A stretch of 18,278 nucleotides of DNA, from positions 1 to 18,278 of the forward strand of contig JAEORN010000001.1 in the NCBI GenBank assembly GCA_016840825.1, in the 5' to 3' direction. Below, piece after piece: positions 6,978-14,557 of the stretch. A program made the translations under genes and the position numbers. Position 1 is the stretch's first letter. The number at the start of each line of letters is the position of its first letter. The notes under the pieces are model-generated. The model was given only the letters and a program-made list of their open reading frames with translations. It made no database searches and was not told the DNA's origin. Source of the DNA: Candidatus Thorarchaeota archaeon. Its GTDB lineage: Archaea > Asgardarchaeota > Thorarchaeia > Thorarchaeales > Thorarchaeaceae.

Positions 6978-9137
6978 TTAGCGAAAACCACCAGACACAC
7001 AGGCACTATGACATGCACTGTGACATGCACTATGACACACGCAAGCACTATGGCACGCGCTGTGACATGCGCTATGACAAGCATCATGTGATACACATGC
7101 AGAATGGCAAGCATCATGAGAAACACAGCGACTTGTTCCTTCAAGAATTGGTTTCAATGGTGCTCGAACAATCTCTCCCACATTATTGAAAACTGAGCCT
7201 ATTGTTTCTGCGACGTTACCCATTATCTTTGCAGTCGTTGCGCCAACATCGCCTATGACACGACCAGTTTCAGTTATTGCGTTCCCTGTCGCATCAGCTA
7301 ATTGACTGAACCAATCGGGAATCTGAGGGGCGGCTATAGTTCCTCCAGGAGGACGAAAAGCACGTGGAAGATCCGTATCGTGTCTTGGATTCATATAGAG
7401 CCAATACCAAGCCCATCCACCATGATAATGCCTATGGAAGTAGTAGTCAGTTCTACCATCAATAGTTGGTTGAGACTCTAGTTCGTCCCATGCACCATCG
7501 ACCATTTTATCATGATTCTCTCGAGTTGCTTCGAAATCTGCATTCCAAGACTTCTCCTGCACCTTCTCAGCAAGATCCTCCAGCATATCATCTATTTTGT
7601 CCGGATTTAGCTCATTATCTTCGATGGCATCTACGAATAGTTTTTCGTAGTAGGTCAATTCCTCAAATTCGATTCCGGTCTCAGTCAACTTCAAAGGATC
7701 GCTAGAAATAACTCGGACAGCTCCTTTCCTAACGCAAGACATGAGAATCATAGAAACAATCTTTTGGCGACTCATGTTGACAAAGAAAGCAGATTCGATA
7801 GGATCTAATTCAGCTATAGTGCCGGGCTCACCAAAAGTCTGAATCCCTATCTCTGGGCTTTCATATACACCTGTCGTTTCATCAACATCCCAAGTAGCCC
7901 CGTATCTTCGGGTAACTCGTTTGTATGTGATATAGACAACTCCAAGTACACACATAGAGATGAACGCAAAGATAAGGTAGGAGGGGGGAATAAGTGGTGG
8001 AATGTATTCTCTAACGTAGACACTGAATGTAAATGAAATCCATTCGGATTCGTTCAAATCCGATGACGATACGAGGAAGGATAGTGTCAAAACTTGAGGT
8101 GTATTAACCGGGATAAAAGAATACTCCACTGTTTCATATTCTCCGCCATCGAGAAGTCCTATGTAAGTTGATGTGGATCCATAGGTAAGGGAAAGATTTT
8201 CTGGAACCGACATTATGACTGTGACATCGTCGAGTGCAGCGTCACCGATGTTTATCACATCAATGCTAATATCGAATTCGACCTCTGCGTCAGCATTAAC
8301 ATAACCTTCTGAGCTGTACCATAATGAGCCAGGTTGCAGATAAGGTTCATAGAAGCTCCAGTTAGTATAGTGAAATACTCTTAGATGATCATACGGGAGG
8401 ACGATATTAGATCTAAGGCTTAGACTGAAATTACGCGGCAGAGTTCCTGAAGCGGTTGGATATGCTAATAGATTATTCTCATCGTAATCCCAGGAATTCC
8501 CATTTGTATCTTCAATCGCCTGTCTTGTGTCAACAACATACCCAGCGTAATCTGCACCTTCTGAAGTTATTCCCCCTTCTTCAGTAATCCATGTTTCATT
8601 CATGACAATTGGATACACCACACGGATGCTTTCATATCCAATCTCCTTTGACCATTGGACTGGGGCCCAGTTGAACACACCAAAATCACCAGTGACTTCC
8701 GTTCCCGATCCTTCTAGAGTGACTGTAGCTGTAGTCTTTTCGATGATTCTATTTGTACTGAAGTATCCAAATACAATTGTCACGGATTCATCCTCTTGAG
8801 TTCGAGGAGTCCAGTCAAGTCCGTAACCACCTGAGAGAGTTGTAACTACAAGGGGGTAATGCGTTCCGTCATAATCCGCATAGGCTCTATCGGGATCATA
8901 TATAGTGCTCTCTTGTATGCCAAGCAGGTCAAATCCTCCTAAAGAGCCACTCTTCACCGTGAAATCTATCCAATACGTGACATTGATTCTTCCATTAGGC
9001 AGGACTTTTACTTCAACACGTACGCTATCAATGTTGAAATCCAAGTCTTGAGCAAGAACTGCATCAAGAGTGATATTTGGTGCTATTGTAAGCACTACAA
9101 GCAGAAGACAGAGAATACTTCGGCGAGTTCTTTTCAA
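6978..9137 (-). CDS. DUF2207-like membrane protein with C-terminal CHSA Cys/His repeat tail
   Basis: This 719-residue protein has a signal peptide (about 1-29, ending AVLAQ), then a beta-rich outside region. That region has a DUF2207-like first domain (about 34-250) and a CARDB/NEW3-like beta-sandwich (about 280-375, DVINIGDAALDDVTVIMSVP). One membrane helix follows (about 385-404). The inside part has a DUF2207-type helical region (LDPIESAFFVNMSRQKIVSMI, about 445-465), a His/aromatic patch (YYFHRHYHGGWAWYW, about 565-579) and a Gly/Ala amphipathic stretch. The final 49 residues hold 11 Cys and 9 His, mostly CHSA units, and end GGFR. The start is TTG 9137: GGGAGAGGAG lies 7 bases upstream and a TAG stop is in frame just before it. 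It follows the 131-residue gene by 49 bases, probably in one transcript. The role is unknown; the tail suggests metal binding or Cys cross-linking. Confidence 0.85.
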   Translation of the reverse strand: MKRTRRSILCLLLVVLTIAPNITLDAVLAQDLDFNIDSVRVEVKVLPNGRINVTYWIDFTVKSGSLGGFDLLGIQESTIYDPDRAYADYDGTHYPLVVTTLSGGYGLDWTPRTQEDESVTIVFGYFSTNRIIEKTTATVTLEGSGTEVTGDFGVFNWAPVQWSKEIGYESIRVVYPIVMNETWITEEGGITSEGADYAGYVVDTRQAIEDTNGNSWDYDENNLLAYPTASGTLPRNFSLSLRSNIVLPYDHLRVFHYTNWSFYEPYLQPGSLWYSSEGYVNADAEVEFDISIDVINIGDAALDDVTVIMSVPENLSLTYGSTSTYIGLLDGGEYETVEYSFIPVNTPQVLTLSFLVSSSDLNESEWISFTFSVYVREYIPPLIPPSYLIFAFISMCVLGVVYITYKRVTRRYGATWDVDETTGVYESPEIGIQTFGEPGTIAELDPIESAFFVNMSRQKIVSMILMSCVRKGAVRVISSDPLKLTETGIEFEELTYYEKLFVDAIEDNELNPDKIDDMLEDLAEKVQEKSWNADFEATRENHDKMVDGAWDELESQPTIDGRTDYYFHRHYHGGWAWYWLYMNPRHDTDLPRAFRPPGGTIAAPQIPDWFSQLADATGNAITETGRVIGDVGATTAKIMGNVAETIGSVFNNVGEIVRAPLKPILEGTSRCVSHDACHSACVSHDACHSACHSACHSACVCHSACHSACHSACVSGGFR
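6981..7127 (-). repeat. Imperfect 12-base tandem repeat encoding the CHSA tail
   Basis: Read on the minus strand, this stretch has seven copies of a Cys-His-Ser-Ala four-codon unit and two Cys-Val-Ser-His-Asp-Ala variants. On the + strand a unit looks like GCACTATGACAT. Codons vary between copies (TGT/TGC, CAT/CAC, AGT/AGC, GCA/GCG/GCC/GCT) while the protein unit stays constant, so it is not a fresh DNA-level expansion. It also produces hydrophobic shadow frames, which are not genes. Confidence 0.9.
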
Positions 9138-9144
9138 TCTAAGA

Positions 9145-9154
9145 CTCCTCTCCC
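9145..9154 (-). promoter_or_regulatory. Shine-Dalgarno site that sets the TTG start at 9137
   Basis: On the minus strand GGGAGAGGAG lies 7 bases before TTG 9137. The preceding in-frame TAG rules out a longer protein, and the signal peptide begins at once, so the non-ATG start is well supported. Confidence 0.75.
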
Positions 9155-9186
9155 ATAATTGGACACAAACTGACCTCTAGATTGTT

Positions 9187-9582
9187 TTACTCACCTTTCC
9201 GTGCACGTAAAATCTCTGCTTGAGCATGCGTCAGACTTGCTAAATCTGCTTTTGCAGCTGCCCAATCTAGAATATCTGGAAATTCCTGAATCATTCCGCT
9301 CCATATGAGATGGTAGACTCTTTTTAGAATTAAATCGGAATCAGCTTCCTTTCCAACATATTCAAAGAATGCCTTCACAATTGCAGGTGTTTGCTCAGTC
9401 ATCTTCTCAGGCACTTCTGTACCAAAGCCCGAAAAGGCTACATCTAGTTCCTTAAGAACATCAGATCTCTCACGGATACCTGCAGCGATGACAGGTAGGT
9501 CCATGTCGTAGGCACTAAAATGCATGATCAGTTTCTTGTCCTTTATTGTACCATAGGGGAGTTTGGTTTCCTTCGCGCTCAT
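9187..9582 (-). CDS. Soluble protein of unknown function, 131 residues
   Basis: I do not recognise this protein. It is predicted soluble and mostly helical, with a short beta start (LPYGTIKDKKLIMHFSAYDMDLPVIAAG) and two or three amphipathic helices. It ends ASLTHAQAEILRARKGE. There is a single His/Tyr/Trp cluster (RVYHLIWSGM, about 88-97) and no Cys, so it carries no visible metal site. ATG 9582 is preceded by GGTGGAG about 8 bases upstream. The next gene on the same strand, the CHSA-tail membrane protein, begins 49 bases after its stop, so the two are probably co-transcribed. On the other side it is divergent from the radical SAM gene, with about 119 bases between the starts. A role with either neighbour is possible but unproven. 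Confidence 0.7.
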   Translation of the reverse strand: MSAKETKLPYGTIKDKKLIMHFSAYDMDLPVIAAGIRERSDVLKELDVAFSGFGTEVPEKMTEQTPAIVKAFFEYVGKEADSDLILKRVYHLIWSGMIQEFPDILDWAAAKADLASLTHAQAEILRARKGE

Positions 9583-9701
9583 ACTAAATTCTCCACCAAG
9601 CTGTTATTATTTAGCAAGAATATAGACTGATAAGCCTTTCAGGAAGTGTTGATTCTTGGCAAAACCAAGCATTCATTACAATAAAGACATGGAGACTTGT
9701 G

Positions 9702-11135
9702 ATGTCCTCTAACCAATATCCACCCAACTACGACTATTCACTCGATGACCTGAGATGGGTACCAAAATTCATGAGTGAAATCAAGGACTATTTCTTTGTT
9801 CGTCCTGAGGACAATCTGCTCATATTGAGACCGAATAAGGTAATGCATCTCAATACAACAGCGAGAACAATGCTACAGATGTTATTGAACAATGAAACTC
9901 CTGAATCTGTAGTTGAACATCTTACTTCAAACTTCGAAGTTGAATCTCAAAAGGTATTGAATGATCTTGCTCTTTTCGTTGATGACCTCCGAAATATCGT
10001 TTCCGGGAACCAGAACATCTATGCCTATCAAACAGCCAGAATTCTTCCTTTTGGTGTCGGGCAAATCAAATACCCAGTACTAAGTGAGATTGCCCTAACC
10101 TATCGGTGTAACAATAAGTGCAGATTTTGTTACGCATACTCACCATATCGAGAATCGGGTGAACTTACAACTGAAGAAGTCAAGAGAGTAATCGACATCC
10201 TAGCAGATGATGCAAAAGTTCCCAGCCTTTCCTTTACTGGAGGAGAACCCACTCTTCGCAAGGACTTGTTTGAACTCATTCAGTATGGAAGAGATAAAGG
10301 GCTTCGAATGAATCTCATTACTAATGGCATTCTAAGTAGCGATAAAAAATTCGTCGAAAAATTAGTTGCGGCAGACCTGAATAGTGCACAGGTTTCTATT
10401 GAAGGACCGGATGCTGCTACTCATGATTTCATAGTGGGAAATGCAGGTGCATTTGAAAAGACCGTGCAAGGGATCAGGAATCTTCGGGAAACGGAAATCT
10501 ACACACATTGCAATACTACAATCTGTAAACCCAATGTCAGTAAATTGGAGGATTTGGTTGACTTTCATGCGGATGTGCTTGATCTCTCATACTTCAGCAT
10601 GAATATGGTCATCTATACCGGAAGCGCCGCTAAAATGAGAGAGGAACTTCAGGTCACGTTCTCTGAAATTGGAGAGATTGTTAAAAGAGTGCAAAGACGA
10701 GCAAAGAAGAAGCAAATCCAATTCGTCTGGTATGCTCCTACACCTGTCTGTCTATTCAACCCAATTGCCCATGGATTAGGAGCTAAAATGTGTGCAGCTT
10801 GTGATGGTTTGATATCAATTGACCCTGAAGGCGGAGTTCTACCATGCTCAAGCTTCAGCAATCCTGTGGGTAATATACTAGCTGATGGTTTTGAGAAGGT
10901 ATGGAATAATAGGGCTGCAAAATTCTGGAGAGGAAAAGAATATGCTCCGGAGGGATGTAAGGAGTGCAAAGACTTCGGTTACTGTCATGGTGCATGCCCA
11001 TTATATTTCGATGTGATGGACTTTGATGAGATTCAACCGTACTGGTCGAGCAAGAATATAGCATCACAGAAGTTAGATGAGATTCGGCTCAAGCTCAGAA
11101 GAGGTATTAAGGGAAGCCAAAAAGGGATAACTTGA
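9702..11135 (+). CDS. PqqD-like domain / radical SAM / SPASM enzyme
   Basis: This 477-residue enzyme has three parts. Residues about 30-105 form a PqqD-like winged-helix domain (RPNKVMHLNTTARTMLQML) of the type that binds peptide leaders. The radical SAM core carries CNNKCRFCY (CxxxCxxC, about 136-143), which binds the cluster used to cleave S-adenosylmethionine, and SFTGGEPTLR (about 177-186). The C-terminal SPASM region has Cys near 364, 367 and 382, then C-x2-C-x5-C-x3-C (about 419-432), which should hold auxiliary Fe-S clusters. This architecture is typical of peptide- and protein-modifying enzymes (sactipeptide, ranthipeptide, PqqE- and QhpD-like), though some members act on small molecules. 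ATG 9702 follows GGAG (9691-9694) by 7 bases; GTG 9699 is less well placed. No obvious short precursor gene lies beside it; a Cys-repeat protein is encoded in the divergent unit. Confidence 0.93.
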   Translation: MSSNQYPPNYDYSLDDLRWVPKFMSEIKDYFFVRPEDNLLILRPNKVMHLNTTARTMLQMLLNNETPESVVEHLTSNFEVESQKVLNDLALFVDDLRNIVSGNQNIYAYQTARILPFGVGQIKYPVLSEIALTYRCNNKCRFCYAYSPYRESGELTTEEVKRVIDILADDAKVPSLSFTGGEPTLRKDLFELIQYGRDKGLRMNLITNGILSSDKKFVEKLVAADLNSAQVSIEGPDAATHDFIVGNAGAFEKTVQGIRNLRETEIYTHCNTTICKPNVSKLEDLVDFHADVLDLSYFSMNMVIYTGSAAKMREELQVTFSEIGEIVKRVQRRAKKKQIQFVWYAPTPVCLFNPIAHGLGAKMCAACDGLISIDPEGGVLPCSSFSNPVGNILADGFEKVWNNRAAKFWRGKEYAPEGCKECKDFGYCHGACPLYFDVMDFDEIQPYWSSKNIASQKLDEIRLKLRRGIKGSQKGIT

Positions 11136-11137
11136 AT

Positions 11138-12655
11138 CTAACGGGGGATTCCGACAATGAAGCACGCTCCCGATTCAGCATTATTCTCTTCAAATCTGAG
11201 ATAGCCATTATACGCTTTGATGATATTACTCGATAGATAAAGACCCAATCCTCCACCACGCGTAGATGCTCCTCTTTGGAATAGATTGGCTTTTACATCA
11301 TCAGAGATACCTGGGCCATTATCTTGGACCTTTATGCAAATGATATCACTCTCATTCCAAGCTGATACCTTGACAACTACATCGCGACCTGCATGTTCAG
11401 CCGCATTCCTGAATAGGTTATCAAAAACAGTGGGCAGTAATCTTAGTCCATGAATTGATTTATCTCGTGCTAATTCATCGCTGATATCAATTTCAATAGT
11501 AAGTCCAGAATGTGCGATTTGAGAGAGATTAGCAACTCTTGAAAGCATTTGCTCCAAGGTTTCCTCATAATCATCTGTTGGTAGCCCCACAGATTTTAGT
11601 AGATTTGCCATTCTCTGTGTTATAGCCTTTATAGATTCAAAGATCATGGCTTCGTCAGTGTGAATAGTTAGAATTGACTCAGCCAATTCAATCTGCGATA
11701 TGATGATTTGGAGATCACTTCCAAGATCATGACGCAATAATGATGCATATACTTCAAGTTCATTCTGAGACCTCCTTAACTCGCGTTCAGCAATCACTCG
11801 ATCTGTGACATCACGTACTACTGACACCACACTGCGTCCATCCTTATGCAAGCTAAGTCTTGCAGAAAACCATTTCAGATTCCCATTGATTTCCAATGCA
11901 TAATCAAACACTTGACTCACATCGGATTTTCTTATTTCATCAAATTTCTCAATGAATAGCGTAGCTACATCAATAGGGAGCACTTCATCGATACGTTTTC
12001 CCATGAAGCATTCCGGAGTAGTGTAGAGAAAGGAAGTGTCTGCACCAAAGTACTCTCGAAAGACATTCTCGTGGTCATTTACAAAAACCAGATCTTCAAT
12101 TGAGGTGACCAGCGTTCTATAGCGCTCCTCGCTTTCAGATAGCGATTTCATTGTCTGCCGAAGATCACTGATATCTCGAAATGTTGTATAGACTCTGTAT
12201 GGCAGATTAGCTCCCTTTTTGAAAAAAGGTGTTGCATCTACGCTTATCCATCGAACTTGATCCATGGCAGGATTGAATACACCCATTATGAAATCCGATA
12301 CACGTTTACCAGTTCTAAGTGCTACCATAGCAGGATGGCGGTCTCCAGGAAGTTCTTGTCCATCTTCAGAGATCGCTCTCCATCGAGGATCCTTGGATGT
12401 GCGCCCCATCATCTGATCTATTGTGACTCCAAGTATCATCTCTGCTGCGGGATTTGCGGCAATAATACGTCCTTTGGCGTCTTGATATACAACACCGAGG
12501 CTCATGGTCTCAAAAAGTTCTCTGAATCTGAATCCATTCTCCTCATCTGGAGGTGTGGTGTTCTTCATACTTGGTTCTTGTTGTGGATTAAGAGCACGTG
12601 CTCTCCCAATGGAGAGGTTATTGTCGGATCCACCAGTTCCTCTCTTCTCATCCAA
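11138..12655 (-). CDS. PAS-PAS sensor histidine kinase
   Basis: This is a 505-residue soluble kinase. After a low-complexity N-terminus come PAS 1 (about 42-160, ending TTFRDISDLRQ) and PAS 2 (about 175-292, ending SVVRDVTDRV). The dimerisation helix has the H-box YASLLRHDLGSDLQ (His about 309). The ATPase domain has the N-box DNLFRNAAEHAG (about 412-423), DNGPGIS (about 445-451) and RGGGLGLYLSS (about 466-476). No transmembrane segment is visible, so the signal is probably cytoplasmic (redox, light or small ligand); no cofactor-binding residue stands out. The start is TTG 12655, preceded by GGGAGG at a 9-base spacing; ATG 12568 lacks such a site and would trim only low-complexity sequence. 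No response regulator gene is nearby. It is convergent with the radical SAM gene, with 2 bases between the stops. Confidence 0.93.
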   Translation of the reverse strand: MDEKRGTGGSDNNLSIGRARALNPQQEPSMKNTTPPDEENGFRFRELFETMSLGVVYQDAKGRIIAANPAAEMILGVTIDQMMGRTSKDPRWRAISEDGQELPGDRHPAMVALRTGKRVSDFIMGVFNPAMDQVRWISVDATPFFKKGANLPYRVYTTFRDISDLRQTMKSLSESEERYRTLVTSIEDLVFVNDHENVFREYFGADTSFLYTTPECFMGKRIDEVLPIDVATLFIEKFDEIRKSDVSQVFDYALEINGNLKWFSARLSLHKDGRSVVSVVRDVTDRVIAERELRRSQNELEVYASLLRHDLGSDLQIIISQIELAESILTIHTDEAMIFESIKAITQRMANLLKSVGLPTDDYEETLEQMLSRVANLSQIAHSGLTIEIDISDELARDKSIHGLRLLPTVFDNLFRNAAEHAGRDVVVKVSAWNESDIICIKVQDNGPGISDDVKANLFQRGASTRGGGLGLYLSSNIIKAYNGYLRFEENNAESGACFIVGIPR

Positions 12656-12800
12656 GTCTAGACGCCTCCCAACTCATAACAAGTCAGCGAGATTACGTTG
12701 AGCTATATGGAGAATCCTGGCGGCTGGCCCCCATCATGCCCGTTCAGGTGCTTTGGACGTGCGCACAACTGAGTAGTTATGCCTTGGGATAAAAACTAAT
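12656..12800. other. GC-richer intergenic leader between divergent genes
   Basis: This stretch, roughly 12700-12780, is visibly richer in G and C than its surroundings and includes GGCGGCTGGCCCCC. It would form the 5' leader of the histidine kinase transcript. I could not match it to a tRNA, snoRNA or known riboswitch. Short ORFs across it lack start signals and look like chance frames. Confidence 0.35.
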
Positions 12801-12801
12801 A

Positions 12802-12860
12802 TTGTATATAAGTATGTTTACGTTAATACCGTGATAGAAATCTCAGAAAGAATATATTGG
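12802..12860 (+). promoter_or_regulatory. Candidate promoter for the exported protein/regulator unit
   Basis: Two TATA-like boxes occur: TTGTATATAAG (12802-12812) and AATATATT (12851-12858). The first predicts a leader of about 55 bases, the second about 10. The purine-rich GAAAG just before the second resembles a BRE. The first box could also serve the divergent kinase on the other strand. Confidence 0.4.
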
Positions 12861-12891
12861 AATTTGATATTATCTCACAAAGGTGAACGGG

Positions 12892-13368
12892 ATGCCACGG
12901 GGCGCGAAATATCTACTGCTAGCAGTATTGCTGATGTCATTTGTAATATTTGCACCAACACCTGCTGCGGCAGGACATGAAATCATTATCATCATGGATG
13001 AGGCATATTATGCTGATGCTGATGGTGATGGGCTAGAAGATGACATTGTAGTCATCTATGAAATCATCCCACCAGACAAGGATACTAGTGAGGATTATGT
13101 CATTGAGCTATATTGTACACTGACATTGCCTTCTGGAGTAAGCTATGTGTATCAATGTGCTGTTGTCACGAGTGTAGGATGTACTGTGACACAATATTGG
13201 TTCAATAGCGTGACGGAATCCGGGTGGTATACATATTCAGTTTATGCGTATTCCTTCCTCTCTGAAGTAGATTCATCTTCTAATGAGATTGTGTTCGATC
13301 CTCCAGAGGGAGATAATGGTATGCCTTCAATCGATACAACGATTGTAGAACTTACTGATCTGATTTAG
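12892..13368 (+). CDS. Exported small protein with an EF-hand-like Asp loop
   Basis: This 158-residue protein begins with a signal peptide (MPRGAKYLLLAVLLMSFVIF, then APTPAAAG; cleavage likely about residue 27). The mature part has a DADGDGLEDD loop (about 43-52) that resembles a dockerin or thrombospondin-3-like calcium-binding loop. Beta-rich sequence with a few Cys and many Tyr/Ser follows, probably one beta-sandwich. No C-terminal anchor is present, so it is secreted or loosely wall-bound. ATG 12892 has GGTG (12882-12885) 6 bases before it; GTG 12883 is the alternative. The regulator gene follows 8 bases after the stop, so the two are likely co-transcribed. I do not recognise a specific family, and the calcium loop is inferred from a single motif. 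Confidence 0.75.
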   Translation: MPRGAKYLLLAVLLMSFVIFAPTPAAAGHEIIIIMDEAYYADADGDGLEDDIVVIYEIIPPDKDTSEDYVIELYCTLTLPSGVSYVYQCAVVTSVGCTVTQYWFNSVTESGWYTYSVYAYSFLSEVDSSSNEIVFDPPEGDNGMPSIDTTIVELTDLI

Positions 13369-13376
13369 TTTAGGAG

Positions 13377-14510
13377 TTGGGAACTTTCAGAAATCTTTCG
13401 GATGATGTCTTGAAGCTGCTAATCGCAGTTCAAGAGAAACCCTTAGCAACAATTGAAGAGCTTTCCTCAATCACAAATATTTCAAAACCAACTGTTGCTA
13501 AAAGGATTAAGATCCTTGAAGGGGTTAGGCCAGATAAGAAAGCAAAAGATCATCCGGAAGGTAGGTATTTCACTACAACACCTGTAATAGATAATCATGC
13601 AATTGGCTTAGATTACTACGGAGTGATTGTCGAGGCAGAAAACATCGCCAATATTAGTAAATTGGAGAAATTAGCAGACGACCATCCGTATACACAATTT
13701 AGGTCAAGATGTTTTGGGAAATATAATGGAGTCCTTATGCAATTTCGGACTCCAATAGGAACAATTCCTCTGATCGAGAAACTGTTTGAGGAATTGAAAT
13801 CAAATAACACAATCGTAGAGTATAATCCAATGCCACTGGAAGAATCTCCAGCTGTTTATACGAACCTTTCTGTCAAAGGCTGGAACTCGTTCAAAATGAA
13901 TTGGGATTTCGATGTGGATAAGTGGTTCACATTCAAAAAGAAGGTACACAAGTCCGAAGAAACTAGAGAAACTGGCATTGCCCTTCAATGGATGACAAAG
14001 AAGGATGTACATATCATACAGGAAATAATGGGCGGAGCAAGAAGAAGGAATCTGGAAATAATCAATGCACTGAAGAGAAGAGATGTAGAAATAACTCCAC
14101 AGACATTTAGTAGAAGATACAAATTAATCCAAAAAGATTGCTTCAATGGCTATCGAACCAACTTCGATCCAACTATCTTTGATATTTATAATACAGTTCT
14201 TATCATGGGAGAAGGAGAAAAGGTCTTTCTAAACGAACTAAGAACTCAGTTGCTCACTAATCCCTTCCCATTTCTCTCCACTTTGAGAATATCTGGAAAC
14301 CATCTCTTCTGGTTTTTAAGAATTCAATCGATTCACCTTTCAAAACTAATTACCAATTTGTATGAAAGAATGAAGTCGCTCTCCTTCTGTTATGCAGACT
14401 ATTCTAGCTCCAAGGCATATTATGTATGGCCTGATGCGTTCGATGATGACCTTAGAGGGTGGATCACTAGTCAGGAATTCATCGTTGACAATGTTCTAGC
14501 AAACTTGTGA
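13377..14510 (+). CDS. Transcriptional regulator with N-terminal HTH and a second HTH-like segment
   Basis: This 377-residue protein starts with a winged-helix DNA-binding domain (about 7-48). The sequence LATIEELSSITNISKPTVAKRIKILE has the helix-turn-helix pattern of Lrp/AsnC-like and MarR-like repressors. A mixed alpha/beta region follows (about 75-150) that may fold like a ligand-binding RAM/ACT domain. A second HTH-like stretch lies around 213-253 (VHIIQEIMGGARRRNLEIIN, then a helix with RRDVEITPQTFSRRYKLI), followed by another alpha/beta region. The two halves look like an internal duplication of HTH plus sensor. The start is uncertain: TTG 13377 is the first codon after an in-frame TAG, but GGAG directly abuts it; TTG 13410 would trim 11 residues. 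It follows the exported protein by 8 bases and precedes the PLP enzyme, which it might control. Confidence 0.75.
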   Translation: MGTFRNLSDDVLKLLIAVQEKPLATIEELSSITNISKPTVAKRIKILEGVRPDKKAKDHPEGRYFTTTPVIDNHAIGLDYYGVIVEAENIANISKLEKLADDHPYTQFRSRCFGKYNGVLMQFRTPIGTIPLIEKLFEELKSNNTIVEYNPMPLEESPAVYTNLSVKGWNSFKMNWDFDVDKWFTFKKKVHKSEETRETGIALQWMTKKDVHIIQEIMGGARRRNLEIINALKRRDVEITPQTFSRRYKLIQKDCFNGYRTNFDPTIFDIYNTVLIMGEGEKVFLNELRTQLLTNPFPFLSTLRISGNHLFWFLRIQSIHLSKLITNLYERMKSLSFCYADYSSSKAYYVWPDAFDDDLRGWITSQEFIVDNVLANL

Positions 14511-14525
14511 AAATTAGTGTCAAAT

Positions 14526-14533
14526 ACTATATC
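14526..14533 (+). promoter_or_regulatory. TATA-like box for a leaderless PLP-enzyme transcript
   Basis: ACTATATC at 14526-14533 lies about 28 bases before ATG 14558. No Shine-Dalgarno site exists in the 47-base gap, so a leaderless transcript is the natural reading. Confidence 0.45.
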
Positions 14534-14557
14534 TTGAGATGTCTGTCTTCCTAAATC

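Noticed and set aside
6981..7127. Short tandem repeats as a possible CRISPR array
   Set aside because: Units are 12 bases, contiguous and without unique spacers, and they encode a constant protein repeat.
6872..7144. Hydrophobic minus-strand frame of 90 codons
   Set aside because: It is an alternative frame of the CHSA tandem repeat and the downstream gap. Its repeated hydrophobic residues come from the 12-base repeat, and the true frame continues a 719-residue protein.
12700..12780. Possible tRNA or fluoride-type riboswitch in the GC-richer leader
   Set aside because: No cloverleaf could be drawn. The GAUG...GCC similarity on the minus strand lacks the paired arms and pseudoknot needed for the fluoride motif.
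12257..12792. Three + strand frames over the kinase N-terminus and leader
   Set aside because: They are antisense to the first PAS domain or lie in the GC-richer leader; they have no ribosome-binding site and no domain.
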